From assembly GCF_964656455.1 (NCBI RefSeq), contig NC_135719.1:71226283-71290282 (forward strand): a stretch of 64,000 nt of DNA. The letters are read 5' to 3'. How positions within the stretch are numbered: position 1 is the first letter of the stretch; each line of letters starts with the position of its first letter. Source of the DNA: Halichoerus grypus. Its lineage: Eukaryota > Chordata > Mammalia > Carnivora > Phocidae. This document shows positions 22,689 to 34,790 of this stretch, one piece after another. The notes below the pieces were generated by a model. It was not told the origin of the DNA, did no database searches, and saw nothing but the letters and a program-made list of their open reading frames with translations. The translations under genes and the position numbers were made by a program.

Positions 22689-23597
22689 GTAGGCACGGGG
22701 GCTTGGGGTGGGGCGGGGGGAGAGTCTGCTGGGGCTGGGGGGCTCGGACCTGCCTCAGCAACTCTGTCTCTGCCAGGCCCCGAGGATATGGTCCCAGGGT
22801 TAACTGGATGGGCCCAACTGGCTGAGCACTCTTGCCATCTCTGAGCTCCAAGCTGGTTCTCTGCCCTCTCTCAGCTCAGGCTTCCTGAGAGCGGTTTGTC
22901 CAGTGGTTTGTCAGGAAATGCTACCATCTCTCCTGGGGAATGGGGTGGCTTTCTGCAGCCTTGTTTGACACACTGTGTCTGCTCGAGGCCAGGGTGGGAG
23001 ATTGTCCCTCCCAGACCCAAGGGGAAGGTTTTCAGGGTGCCGGAGTGAAACCGGACATTTGGGGGTGCCTGACTTGAGGTGCAGTGGGAACCGGGTAACC
23101 AAGGCCGAGGGATGGGCCTGAGTGGGGGAAAGTGGTGGAACCGGTTGTAACCTGACACTTTCCAGCTGGGGAGGCTGCTCCTCATTGTCTCTGTCTGGGA
23201 ACCGGGACCTGGGACTCTGGAGAGTATACCTCAGAGAGTCTCTCCAGACTGGCGGCCGGGCGCTTGGCCGGCAGCCTGGCACCAGCCCCGCCGGGGCGGA
23301 GCATCGCGTGTCAGTCGAGCATGTGGCAGAGTCCATCAACAAAGGCGGCGGCGGCTGGCAGGCTCGTGCTGGAGGAGCCCTCCGTGCCACGGGCTGGAGG
23401 CTGCCCTGCTCTGCAGCCGCTGTCTGGGCCAGCCCCCAGGCACTTAACCCTTCCTCTCTGGGCTGGCTTTCTGGATGGCTGCCAAGGCAGGGAGAGGAGC
23501 CCAAGGCTGAATCCGTGCTCGTACAACCACCATGGAAGCAAAGGCATGCCACCTGGAAATGAACACGGTCCCTACCCCGGGGACCGTCCTAGCGGGC

Positions 23598-23653
23598 TGT
23601 GTGTGTGTGTGTGTGTGTCTGTGTGTGTCTGTGTGTGTGTCTGTGTGTGTGTC
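23598..23653 (+). repeat. (GT)n microsatellite with CT interruptions
   Basis: GT runs are broken at regular intervals by CT (GTGTGTCTGTGTGTGTCT). An AATAAA follows at 23663. Confidence 0.97.
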
Positions 23654-23662
23654 TATATCTGG

Positions 23663-23668
23663 AATAAA
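23663..23668 (+). terminator. BMF: possible intronic poly(A) signal in BMF intron 3
   Basis: AATAAA at 23663, and a second one at 23672 within GAGAATAAATAAC, lie about 1 kb after the BH3-encoding exon. No clear GT-rich element follows. Use is speculative. Confidence 0.2.
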
Positions 23669-25039
23669 GAGAATAAATAACTCATCACGGTTGGGCAGAC
23701 CCTGAGTTTAGATGGGTAACTTCAGGTGATCAGAGTAGGTTTGACTGAAGGGCCAAACCATTGCCAACACCAGGGGAGAGAGAAGTTGTCTTTTGGTCTC
23801 CTGAGAACAGACCATCGGGGGTTACATATGGTTAGTGCCTTCTGCCAAGGAGTTCTGAGGGAAATCTGGGGCCAGACCTGGTCCTGGATGGCTCTCCCAG
23901 TCCCTTAGTGATCTGGAAGAGAGGGGGGCCCTATGCTTAGGTAATAAGGCAGCCTAGCTTCCTCCGTTGGCCCCTCGCTCCAGTCCCTAGTCCCTCCTTT
24001 GATTGTTATCTGGAAACTTGGCTTCAAGTCTCCCCTTCATTCCATGTGTGGACTTGCTCTGATTCTGGATTTCCGTCTCTTGGCCTCCTTCCTGCCCATT
24101 CACTCTAGCCTGGTTTTACAGGCCTATGGCTGAGACCAGCTCACAGCTTCCAGTCCTGGCGCTGGAGTTTTTGGAGGGCACAGTGGCTGTGGGTCTCCTA
24201 AATTCATCTAGAGGACTGTCTGGAAGGCAGCTTTCTTCATTCCCAATACACCTGATCTCTCTCAACAGTTGTTTCCCAGAATATTTCTCCATCCATTGGT
24301 GAGCCCCCGTAGGCTTGGGAGCAGGCTGGGAGGACAGGACTAGAACATAGCCCAGGGCCCTTTCTTGATGACTCAGTCCTGAACGAGAGGAGACAGCCCT
24401 CATCCCAAGGTCTGACCCTGCTCATTGCTGCTTGGCATCATTTCCCCCAGTCCAGGGCTGCCTTTTTGAGGGTATCTTTCAGCTATCAGCCAGAGCTACC
24501 CCAGCCTGGGAGGAGGGGCAAAGCAGCAGAACCAAAGGAGAACCATAGGAGAATCTTCCCTGTGGTGTTCTGCACCTCACCCCCTGCTGGCTCCCGAGTG
24601 CCCTGTGTCCCTGTGTCCCTCACCCTCCTGCCTGCTGTCTACTCCTACCTCACAGTGGCGGGAGCCAGGTCAGCTAAGCCTTTCTAGCCCAGAGCTGGTT
24701 TTCCCAAACTTTCCATTACAGAGAACCAGGCTTTTGGTCTGTGGAATCCTCTTGCTTTTAACCCTGTCCTCCCCACTAACCCTGCTCACAGACCTTGTCC
24801 AGGAGCTCATCCTGCAGGAAGGGCTAGGATAAGAGCCACGGGCAGAAGGAGCACCAGCATGCAGAGGAACTTTTAGCAGCTAGCTTTAAGAAATGAGTCG
24901 TTTTCTGACTTTATTATATAAACCACAGTCTAATATTTCATATCTAGAAAGTACTGTTGTGACTCCTACATTCTTTTCTTTTCTTTCCCTATTCCCTTCC
25001 TTTGCAGGCAGGGACACTGAGGTATTAGGAAGGAAGTGG

Positions 25040-25255
25040 TTTAGGATTAAGTCTCTAGGCTTTGAGTCCAAAGTCAGAAGGCCCAGGTTTAAATACCAGC
25101 TCTGCTACCCACTAGCCATCAGGAAGGCACTTGACCTTGTCAAGTCTAGCTCCTCCTCTGTAAATTAGAGCTAATACCACAGAATATTATTGTGAAGGTT
25201 AAGTGAGAAAATACCATTTAAAGTTCCGGGTACACAGTAGGTATTCTTTAATGCA
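25040..25255 (+). repeat. MIR element
   Basis: Forward MIR: CCCAGGTTTAAATACCAGC, GCTACCCACTAGCC, CTCCTCTGTAAATTAGAG and CGGGTACACAGTAGGTATT. Confidence 0.75.
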
Positions 25256-26100
25256 TGTTCCCTGTTGTCTGTCTAGAAGCCTGATCATCCCTCACATTTG
25301 TTCTTGTCAGTTCACCATTTCCCACCCCTCCCATCAGGCTGATCCCTTAGCAGAGTTGCCTCCCCTGAGCTCCCTCCACCTGCCCTGCACAGAGAAATCA
25401 GTGTCCAAGCTGTTCACTTGTGGGCCTCGGCCTTGTACATTTCTCCTCAAAGAATGATGATCAATCCCCCATCGATATAGGCCGAGTTTAGGGAGCCAGG
25501 AAACACAACCCAAGAGGCAATAAGTTGTGGAGAGGGCTTGGCCATTTCCTTTCTCCTCAGATCTGGGATGGTGTCCCAAGGCCAGACAATGGCCCTTGGT
25601 CCCTGAGTCCTGTAGGTAGTGTGAGCATTCACTTTTGGTCCCTAGTTAAGGACCTCAAGTAATTCTTTTTCTGTGTCAGGGGAACACTTCTTCCTAGGAG
25701 ATGTGGAGCAGAGGAGGTGGGGGGTACCATGACGGGGTAGTGCGTTGTAGGATGGCATTATGGCCAATTGAGTGCATCAACATGACCCCCAATTCAAAAG
25801 GTTGCAAATTGTACTGGATGTTGGATCTGGATTTTTGCTGGCCACATACTTCCTAAGGAGCATGTGGGTGGGGTCTAGCCTGGTTACCCGAGTGATCAGT
25901 TCAGGGTGGCTCCTCTGGATGGAAAGGCAAGGATTTGAAGGCAGAATAGCAGTGTCTGTGAGGTGCTTTTTGTTGGCTCTTTGGGTCTCCAAAGCAGCAA
26001 GAGAGTTGGAGGCCGGGCGTTTGGAGACAAAAGCCTTTCCCAACCTGGTCACACGCCCCACCTTCCTTTGACTGGGTCAGGAGTGGAATGGTCCCCCCCT

Positions 26101-26280
26101 TTTTTTTTTTAGATTTTATTTATTTATTTTAGAGAGAGAAAGAGTGGAGGAGCAGTGGAGGAGGGAGAGGGACAAACAGACTCTGCTCTGGGCACTGAGC
26201 CCAATACGGGGCCCAATCTCACGAACTGAGATCATGATCTGAGCTGAAATCAAGAGTTGGTGATCTGCTGACCAGGGTCT
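26101..26280 (-). repeat. old, degraded Can-SINE
   Basis: Poly(T), then AGATTTTATTTATTTATTT and a GA-rich region, then GAGATCATGATCTGAGC and AAATCAAGAGTTGG. The tRNA-like end is decayed, so this is an older copy than most here. Confidence 0.8.
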
Positions 26281-26576
26281 ACCTTGACTCAGGCTCTGTG
26301 AAGGTACCCTGGTATTTCTCTGTCTCTCCAGCTTCTGCAGTGAAGAGGAGGTACAGGTTTGCTTCCTCACTGTGTTCATGAGCTGCTGGAGTCAGAAGGT
26401 GTGGGTTCTAGTTTCTCTCCATTCCCCCTTCCGCGGTCTCCTCCAGTATGGGCCTAAGAATGGACAGTAGCTGCTGTCCCCTCCTCTTAGGAATGTCTCC
26501 TATCCCAATGGCACCATCTTGAAATTTATGGGTGTGGGGGATATTCCTAGGCAATGTTAAGAAGCCAAGAATCCTC

Positions 26577-26599
26577 AAAAAAAAAAAAAAAAAAAAAAA
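26577..26599 (+). repeat. poly(A) tract
   Basis: 23 consecutive A bases without an obvious SINE or LINE body upstream. Confidence 0.9.
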
Positions 26600-26789
26600 G
26601 CCACTGTAGACCACTGAGTGAGTAAAGCTACAAGCACATTGGAATTCCTTGAGTTGGAAATGGCCTTTTCACTTGGACCAGGAGTGGCTTCATTCAGAAT
26701 AGTCCGATTTGGAAATTCTCTGAGTAGTAATTTGACTTTCTGGAAAATGAAATCTGAGGAAAATGTTAGCCACTCACTGGAAACTATCT

Positions 26790-26950
26790 TTTGTTGCAAT
26801 ATCACAGAAAGGATCCTAGACGTAAAGGCAGACCTGGGTTCACATTTCTACCTCTGTCCCTTATGAGTTCTCTGTCGATAGGCATGTCATTTAACTTCCC
26901 TGAACCTTGATTTCTCATACTTACCTAGCAGAGCAGATGTGAAAGCCCAG
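26790..26950 (+). repeat. MIR element
   Basis: Forward MIR: GCAGACCTGGGTTCACATTT, CATGTCATTTAACTTCCC and TTGATTTCTCATACTTACC. Confidence 0.65.
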
Positions 26951-28704
26951 TGGAGATTATAATATATATAACTATTAAGGTGTGGGTGGTTTAACACTTT
27001 GAGAAATGTGCCAGAAGATGATTTTAGGATTTTGCTTGGACCTGTCTTTATAGTTCTTAGGGAGCTCACTTGGAAGTTGTACCCAGAGTGGTGTTTACAT
27101 CTGCCAACAGCCTGGATCCTTTGTTCAGGGGGCCCTTGACTGCTTCCTGACCCTTTGGGATGCCCTCCTTGTTGCTGAGTGGTTTGGGGGGCTCAGACTG
27201 TGGCTAATGAGGTTGTTCAGACCCTAGATGTGGCAGCCCTGGGCAGGAGCCCCAGACATTCACCTTAGAGTGAGAAGGTCCCTGTGGAGCCAGCCTCTGT
27301 TCCAGCAGTGGGAGGTCTACCTAGGAGGGTGCCTGGGGAAAAGTGAGGCTGGGGGAGGGGCTGTGGAGGGCTGCTGTGCGTGAGAGCCAGGCCGGGGCTT
27401 GGGGGCCCTGTGTTTGCTCTGTGGCTGGCTCTGTTTATATCGCTCACTATATTTAGCTTCTGAGTCATCAGCGTGGCTGACTAGAGGCCGAGTTCCCCAC
27501 AACTCTGCACCTGACTACTCTCTCTTCCAGGAGAAGGGCCTTGTAGTTCCGGAGAGTTCATTCCCTCCTCACCAAGCTGTAGACCTTGGGGATGGGAGTT
27601 GGCTTTTTTTCTTTTTTTTTTTTCCTTAGGGGAGAAGGGGGGTGATGGGAGGAGGGGTTGGGAGAGGCACAAGAAAAGAAGGATGAAGAAAAATGTCTGG
27701 TTTGCCTTTTGATCCTGTCTGACAACCAAGAGGGCATGTTCCATGACCAGAACGAGAACGGTCAGTGTGTGTGGTGAGGAGGAGGGTCCAGCCTTCTTCC
27801 ACGCTTAGCTTGCCTTGTCCTGGCTAGGGGACTGGCTCCAGGCAGGACAAGAACAGCCAGCTGCCAAGGCCCCAGTTTGGGAGTCAGAGCTTTGGGGGCT
27901 CCTTTTCCACGATCTCGTAGCCCCACAGCAGATCTGCCGCCCCTCAATCCTCTCTCTCCCTCACCTTCCACCAGAGCACAGACACCAGGATTTCTTCCTG
28001 AGTTCTTAAGAAGTTGTCCGGTAGTTCGATGGAGCAGTTCTCTGAGGGAGCCAGAGCCGTCCCTGTGGGAAGCTGGGTAAGGGCCCCAGGAGTGGCAGCC
28101 TCCAGAGGCTGTGGAGGTGCCGCACGGGGCTCTGGGGATAAGGGTCGTGCACACAGCCCTGTCCCCCAGCCCCCAATGGCTGGAGCCAGTGGCCCGCAGT
28201 TGCATTAGAGGAAACCCTCCTGTCTTCGACTGAGACCCGGCCTGCCCCGCGCTACCCTTTCTTCCCGGAAGAAGTGATTGGTGTCGCCATGATGGCAGCC
28301 GGTGGCTTCAACGTCCTATTGGCACGGCTGACTGCCCTGAGGAAGCTCTTGGCAAGGGGCTATTTTTTTCCTTCTCCGTTTTGCCATGTTGCTCGTTCCT
28401 CTAGCATCTGGGTCAGAAGCCTTCTTAGGGCAGTGGGCCACTGGACCCAAGGGGCTGCCCTGTGGGTTTCAGAATCCCTTGCTCAGCTTGGCCGCCTGGA
28501 ATTCTGAGCCCAGCTGCCTCTAGCTGTCTTGGCCCATCTCAGAGTGAAAAGTCAGGGATTTCCCCAGGACTTCATAAGTCTGTTTAGAAGATAGCACTCC
28601 TGGGGCAGGCGCTCTGAGGGAGAGGATGTTGAGGGAAGTGCTCAGCGAGCTTAAGTGGGGCGCAGGTTTCCTTGTCCTCAGCATGGGGAGTGAGCTGCTT
28701 GCTC

Positions 28705-28920
28705 GGCACAGTCACCAGGTCCATTGCTTTACATGGATGTTTCTCATTGGATCACCACAGCAACCTCGTACCTCTGGACCCCGTTAGCCCCATTTTGTAG
28801 GACACCGAGGCTCAGAGAAGGGAGACAGCATGCCCAAGTTACGCTGTAAGTGACTGCACTGGGAGCCATACAGATCTGACTGATCCTAAAACTATGGTCT
28901 TCCCACTGCGCAATCTCTGC
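28705..28920 (-). repeat. MIR element
   Basis: Reverse MIR: GCCCCATTTTGTAGGACACC, GAGGCTCAGAGAAGGGAGAC, CATGCCCAAGTTACGCTGTA. Confidence 0.7.
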
Positions 28921-29014
28921 TTCCAGGCACCCCCTGGAAGACAGGAGTGTGAGGGAGCGCCCACTCACTGCCCTGACCTCCCTCTGCCTCCCATAAAGCT
29001 TACTTCTATGCTCT

Positions 29015-29130
29015 TATTGTCTTCCGTTCAGATTGTAAAACAACTGAGGACAGTTGACATCTTGCTCATCTTTGTGTCCTTCATAAGTCTTAGCCGAGTT
29101 GGGGGTTTGATAGAAGCTTGCTGAATTGAA
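29015..29130 (+). repeat. L2 LINE 3' tail
   Basis: GATTGTAAAACAACTGAGGAC, CATCTTTGTGTCCTTC and the end GATAGAAGCTTGCTGAATTG follow the L2 3' end. Confidence 0.55.
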
Positions 29131-30417
29131 CAAAAACATCTTCTCAACTTCTTTCAAGTGGAATTTTCCTGAAGTCTCTCTTATCTCGGTGTTCATGTTC
29201 TCGGTGCCGAAGCTCTCTCCCTCAGCCTCGGCCAGGGTGGGTTTAGACTATGATGGCTAAGGGGAAGAGGTGGGAAAACATCACTCTGGAGAGAGTGTTT
29301 CTCCCTGCAAAACAGGGTATAGGAAATTCTGTGTTTTAAAGAAACCGAGTGTGGTTTTAGAACATGATCTGAAGTTATAATTTCAGAGCAGTTTTAGCTT
29401 TATTTCTGTTTGATCTTCAGTTAGCCCTGCCTCTGGAAGGTTTATTTTTTTCTGGTCCACAGCATCCTTACTAAATAGTTAATGATCTGGAAACAATGTC
29501 TTTAAACATACGAGGGGAGCAGCTCAGTGGTGATTCTCTTTGAAAAGTTAGTGCTACTTGCCATGATGTGAATGAACACACTGTAATATTTTAGTGGAAA
29601 AACATAGCTCTGGAGTCAGAAGTCAGGGGTCCGAATAACCCCCCACCCCCCAACTAACGTGCTTGGGGGAATGTTTCTGAGCCTTTACCTCCCCATCCGT
29701 AAAATGGGACGAATAATACGTGTCCTTCCTGTGTTCCAGATCTTTGTGAAGAGGAAATGGGAAGATCGGAAGGCACTCTAAGTATGAGATATTATAAATT
29801 GCTGTCTGTTTGGTAAATTGGCAGGGTCCTTTTCAAGCCTGGCCACAGTGTAGGCTTGCTCTTTGCTCTAGTTCTTTGGGGGTGAATTAGCTTTTGCTGG
29901 AGCATCTGGAACACGGGTGACACACAAAAGCCCCCAGAGGGTGTGAATTGGATCCAAAGGGAGAGAGGCCGAGGGAGATTCTTATCCGGAGAGGGGAGGG
30001 AACACTCTTTGTCCTGAGGGCAGAGGCCACGTGGGATGAAACAGAGTTTGATTTGTGTAATCCAACCTTGTCAGATGCTACAGCCAGCTCTTTAAAAAAA
30101 AAAGAAGAAGAAGAAAAAAAGTCTTTTACTAGTTGGGCCTCTCCCCGGGCAAGAGGCTGATACTATCACATGGAGTACATCTTTAGACCTGGCCAGACAT
30201 CAGTTGTTCCTGCCCTCAGACAAGGGGGTTATCTTGCAAGGCTGACTTTTCTGTAGTCGGTGCACTGTGCACTTGCTGAGTACCTACTGTGTGCCCCGGC
30301 GTGCTCCCCATGACACAGGATGCGTGGCTGTGCGTTCAGTTGCTCTGCCTTATATACAGCGGGGGTGACTCGAACCCTTGTCAGCTGGCTGACCACAGCA
30401 AGAAAGTGGGGTGGAGA

Positions 30418-30626
30418 GGGGCGCCTGGGTGGCTCAGTCGTTGAGCGTCTGCCTTCGGCTCAGGTCATGATCCCACGGTCCTGGGATCGAGCCCCGCATC
30501 GGGCTCCCTGCTCGGCGGGAAGCCTGCTTCTCCCTCTCCCACTCCCCCTGCTTGTGTTCCCACTCTTGCTGTGTCTTTCTCTGTCAAATAAATAAATAAA
30601 ATCTTTAAAAAAAAAAAAGAAAAGAA
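30418..30626 (+). repeat. Can-SINE (young-looking)
   Basis: Close to the consensus of this window's SINEs. Flanks are an 18-bp near-duplicate: AAGAAAGTGGGGTGGAGA (30400-30417) and AAGAAAGTGGAATGGAGA (30627-30644). Confidence 0.97.
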
Positions 30627-31916
30627 AAGAAAGTGGAATGGAGAAAGAAGAGCCCTAGGTCTCTAATGCCTGTCTGTGCTCTCTTAACTGAAGAGGATAT
30701 TCTGATCCACCATGTCGGATCCCATTCTCTTGGGGCATTCACCTCTATTTTTTCCCCCTATGCCTCGGTCCTACCCTCTAAACTCTCAGTTTGAGGCCTT
30801 CCGGTGTAAGCTTCAATTCCCAGCGGTTTCCCATCCCCTGTGCCTCAATGCCCTATCCCTAAGGGCACCCTGACTGTGCCTTCTTAGAACCCCCACTTTT
30901 TGCAGGTTCCCAGACTTAGAAGGGTGCTCAAGCTGAGTCTGGGAGAGCTGGGCCCTGCTCTGGGGATTTGCACTCACTGAGCTCAGGTTCTGTGCTCCGC
31001 GCTGTGCCAAGTGCCCGAACGTCAGAGGCCAGGCATACTCTTCCCTGCTTCCCCCTTCCTTCTCCCCTGCTTCTCCACACCTTCTGCTGGAAGGATCCAT
31101 GTTCTCTGGCGTTTGGGTGTCTTTGTGTACCTCATCCTGTTCAGTGAATGTTGATTTCCTTCCTCCTTACTGTTTCTCTCACCAGCCTCCCTTCATGTCC
31201 TTTTTCTTTCCTTTCTGGTCAGGCCCTTTTGTTTAATTTTTTTTTTTAAATATTGTTTTTATTGTTGTTCCTCATAATCAGGGCATTCTTTGATAGTTTT
31301 GGTGTGAGGCAGCTTGGTTGAGGAAGAAGGCCTTTTGGGGGCTGACCTGTGGCAAGAGAAGGCTAAGTGGAATTTGTGTGGCATCTGCTTGTGCCCAGAG
31401 CAGGGGCTACCGAGGCTGAGGACCGGTTATCAGGCCCTGCTCTTGCTGGTCTTGCTGGTCTCATGGCTGCCACGCAGCCAGCTTAACTCCGTACAAGGCA
31501 GCCTGGCCTCCAGGCTCACCCAGACCCTCCAATAGGCTGGCTGGATTCAGCTGTTGGAGCTCAGAGTTGTAATCCTGAAGGTAATTGTGGATGACAAACT
31601 TCACATCGTAAACCTTAGGGTCGGAAAACTCCTCCGTGGTTTCCAGATGCCTGTCTGTGGCCTGGCTGCCTCAGAACCACCTGGGCAGGATTTACCTCCG
31701 GCTTGGCCAAGTCATTATTCTGATGGGAAGAGATTGAAAGAGACTGAAAAAAATATCCAATCATGAAGTGTTTTCTTCCAGGCTATAGGATCACAAATGA
31801 TTTTATTTTCTTCTCTCTCATGTCTTGTGTTTTCCAATTTTTCTACAGTTAACATGTATTACTTTGATGACTAAAATATACAACAAATGTTACCCGTGAT
31901 TTAAAAAATGTCACCT

Positions 31917-32049
31917 GGGGCGCCTGGCTGGCTCAGTCGCTGGAGCGTTTGGCTCTTGACCTCCGGGTTGTGAGTTCGAGCCCCGTGTTAGGTGTAGAGA
32001 TTACTTTAAGAAAATAAAATCTTAAAAATAAATAAATAGATAAATAAAA
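31917..32049 (+). repeat. short Can-SINE variant without CT-rich middle
   Basis: Head GGGGCGCCTGGCTGGCTCAG, then GGTTGTGAGTTCGAGCCCC and straight to GATTACTTTAAGAAAATAAA. The CT-rich part of the other copies is missing. Flanks TTTAAAAAATGTCACC (about 31900) and TTTAAAAATGTTACCC (32050-32065) look like a decayed duplicate. Confidence 0.9.
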
Positions 32050-32054
32050 TTTAA

Positions 32055-32210
32055 AAATGTTACCCAGAGAGTTTGTTCAACGTACAAATTCCTGGACCAC
32101 TTTCCTGGAGATTCTGACCCAGTTGGTCAGGTGGAGCCCTGGGACTCTGTATTTATAACAGCACGTCAGCGGATTCTGTGACACGGTCAGGTTTGGGAAC
32201 CACTGATCTC
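32055..32210 (+). repeat. MER5-type hAT DNA element
   Basis: AAATTCCTGGACCACTTTCC, GATTCTGACCCAGTTGGTC and GGTTTGGGAACCACTGATC follow the MER5 family pattern. Confidence 0.55.
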
Positions 32211-32764
32211 ATACCATGCCTGCATTTCTCTTATAAGGGAAGTGAGGACTCACAGACAGGCTGGTGGGAAGCCGCTGCCGATAGCCAGGTCCTCTGATTC
32301 CTGGCCCAGGGAGACTTCCTTGCCGATCCGTGTACCCAGAAGCCTGTCACAGGCAGAGACGTGGGACTTGGGTCCATCGCGACAGTGGGCCTGTGGGCCC
32401 TGCCTCCTGCACCTAGGCCTGCCTGTGTCTCCCAACAAGACCTCAGCCTTCCACTCTGACAGCACTCTCTGGCCCGTAGCTGCTTCTGGGTCCCCCAACA
32501 CCCCCAAATGATGGGAGTGAGGGTGCTGCGTTGCCTCATCCCCAGACACCTCAGGGCCCAGGAAGTAACCCAAGCAGCAGGCAGCCTCCATTAGGGGCAT
32601 TTGGTGAAAAACTGAGGCATACAGAAATGGGATTGGCCCAGGCCCCAAATCATAGAATTGTGATCTCCTTTTCTTAGCCATTGAACTATTTTGATATGAT
32701 TTAGAGAAGGGGAGGAGAGAGGGTCTGCTTTGGCATAAAGGTATATGGTGGCGCTCAGAGAATG

Positions 32765-33140
32765 ATGATAATGGGTAAGGACATTGCTCTAGGGCCAGGT
32801 GGTCTGGAATTCAGTCCAGTCCCTGCCACTTAGTAGCCACGTGACCAAGTTATCAAACTCTTTCAATGTTCTCATCTGTAAAATGGGGATGATGATATAT
32901 AACAATCTCATAGGGTTGTCGAGAAGGGCCAAAGGAGTTTAATGTGTCTCCAAGTCACCTGCGGATCTTGTTAAAAATGCACATTCAGATTCAGTAGATC
33001 TGTATTTCTAGTAAGCTCCCAGAGGATGCTGAGGCTGCTGGTCCACGGACCCCACTTTGAGAAGCAAGGATGTAGAACACTCAGAACAGAGCCTGGCACA
33101 CTCAGTGTTACTATTCTTGTCATGACTGTGGTTGTTATTG
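32765..33140 (+). repeat. MIR element interrupted by MER5A
   Basis: Left MIR part (to about 32945): CCCTGCCACTTAGTAGCC, CTCATCTGTAAAATGGGG, CTCATAGGGTTGTCGAG. The right part (from about 33072), CAGAACAGAGCCTGGCACAC, completes the same MIR. A MER5A sits between. Confidence 0.75.
32949..33072 (+). repeat. MER5A element inside the MIR
   Basis: CACCTGCGGATCTTGTTAAA, CAGATTCAGTAGATCTG, GCTGCTGGTCCACGGACC and CACTTTGAGAAGCAAGG are the MER5A landmarks in order. Confidence 0.75.
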
Positions 33141-34249
33141 TTACTTGGCCTTTTCAAACAGGCACCTGAGGAGACTTGGAATTCCAGCAGACTGGCCTCT
33201 CCGGGGACCAGTCTTTTCCTGGATTCTCCTCCCGTTCCGCCACATGACCTTTGCACCTGTCCTGGGCAGCAGCTGGGGGGCGGGAAGCAGGAGGAGGGGT
33301 GCGCAGCCCAGTGGCTGCAGGCCGGCCGAGCCCTCAGGTTTTGCAGCTGAGTCCGTTTTCACGCTGCTTTACTCTAACCAGATTTTGTTAAGCCGGCTGT
33401 GTTTCCTCTTTTTACCCATCTTTGTTTACAAAACACAAGGAAGCCATCAGTCTCCTGCGCAGTCTGCCAGGACTCCTCTGTGGCACACCCCGATTTCCCC
33501 TCCTCGCAGTAGCCGGGCCTCCAGCTTTCTGGGTGGTTTTCCAGCCTCCCTTCCGCAGGGGCAAGGGGCACGCTGTTGTCCCAGATTGGGGGGCTGGGGC
33601 GTTCTGTTCACCTGCATCAGCAAGGCCCTGAGGTCAGCCTCAGTCCGCGGGTCACCTCTCTTCCCTTAGTGGCCCAAGGTGGCGGGGAGGGGAGGTGCCA
33701 CAGAACCTGCACGGTCGCCTGAGGCAAAGTCCGGGAGGCCAGGGCCAGCTGCTCCCACCAAGCTCCGAGGGTGCGGGAGACCTAGGCCCACTTTCCATTC
33801 TGCCCCTGACTTAGCCTGTCCCCTTCATCGGAGACGTAGGGCCGGGGCAGTGGGGTTAAAGACAGCCCAAGAAGGGCCCGGGCTCTGCTGTCAGTTCACA
33901 CGGATGCACTCACTGTAGGGCCACTGCAGTGATCCTGGTCCAGCCCATGCTGGCTTCTTCCTGCACGCTGGGTTTTTATTCCCCTATCCATCGAGGACCC
34001 CGTGGAGAGGGCCCCAATCCAGTCCTCCTGCCCTGGCAGACAAAGAGAGAACAAAGACCGCCTCTTCCAGCACCCCAGTCCCCTCGGGGGGCCTCCGCTG
34101 GCCCCTGGGAAAGGGTACCTGTGTGGGCGGGGCACCAGCCCCAGTCCTGGGAGCCAGTGACCCCTGACCTTTGCCCCCAGCTTCCCTGCCTGACAGTAGG
34201 ACCTGGGATAACCTCCAGAGAGTAGTGTGCATTCTTTGTTTTTGTTTTG

Positions 34250-34399
34250 TTTTCAAGTATGTTCTTGCTTAACGTTTAATTGGCTCCAGTCAGTAGGAAA
34301 GCGCTCCAAGAGGGATTATTTATGGCTTACTGTCAAGAGCAGCTATAAAAAGGGCAGCACTGAGCTGGAGATGCTGGGAAGGGAGAGAGGGCGGGTGCA

Positions 34400-34433
<34 letters not shown>

Positions 34434-34790
34434 TGTGTGTCTGTGTGTGTGCGTGTTTGCACTGGATGAAATCAGATTTTTGCTGCCTCAGCAGTGTGGT
34501 TTAAATTGAAGATTAACCCTTTGACCTTCACAGTGTCAAATCACTTGCAGATGGAGGCTCCCCCCCTTTCCCCCTTGTTCTCTGTGTTACTTTGGAGTTG
34601 GGGGAGCGAGGGGGGCACTTCTCTTTCTTTCTGAAGAAAGTTTGTTGTTCATGCAGCTGAGGTTTGAGGGGCTCAGGAGCCAATCTGATTAAAAGCAGCA
34701 CTTGGCTAAACTCTGGAAAATCCTGCAAGCAGGGGAAAAAGTTTAATCCTCTTGTGCACAGTGCATAAAGAGCCTGGACTTTTCTTTTTA
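34250..34790 (+). promoter_or_regulatory. candidate conserved non-coding block in the last BMF intron
   Basis: This repeat-free stretch has a TATA-like CTATAAAAAGGGC (TATAAAA at 34344-34350) on the left. On the right (from about 34500) are AT-balanced motifs such as GAAGATTAACCCTTTGACC and CAATCTGATTAAAAGCAGC. A GT microsatellite (34403-34456) splits it. The look is that of non-coding DNA under constraint, but conservation cannot be measured from one genome. Confidence 0.25.
34403..34456 (+). repeat. (GT)n microsatellite
   Basis: About 15 GT units, then CT-interrupted GT, about 570 bases before the last BMF exon. Confidence 0.97.

Noticed and set aside
22225..22851. 208-codon reverse-strand open frame, the longest in the window
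   Set aside because: It lies antisense across BMF coding exon 2 and is a GC-rich shadow of it. Its translation has no recognisable domain.
30320..30595. Small protein-like frames repeated at 8278, 9788, 10207, 30320, 44220, 53277 and 57830
   Set aside because: These share similar Leu/Ser-rich ends because all are translations of Can-SINE copies.
33423..33429. TGTTTAC forkhead-type motif in the BMF intron (also at 13252)
   Set aside because: BMF is linked to FOXO control, but a 7-base motif occurs by chance every few kilobases, so single hits carry little weight.
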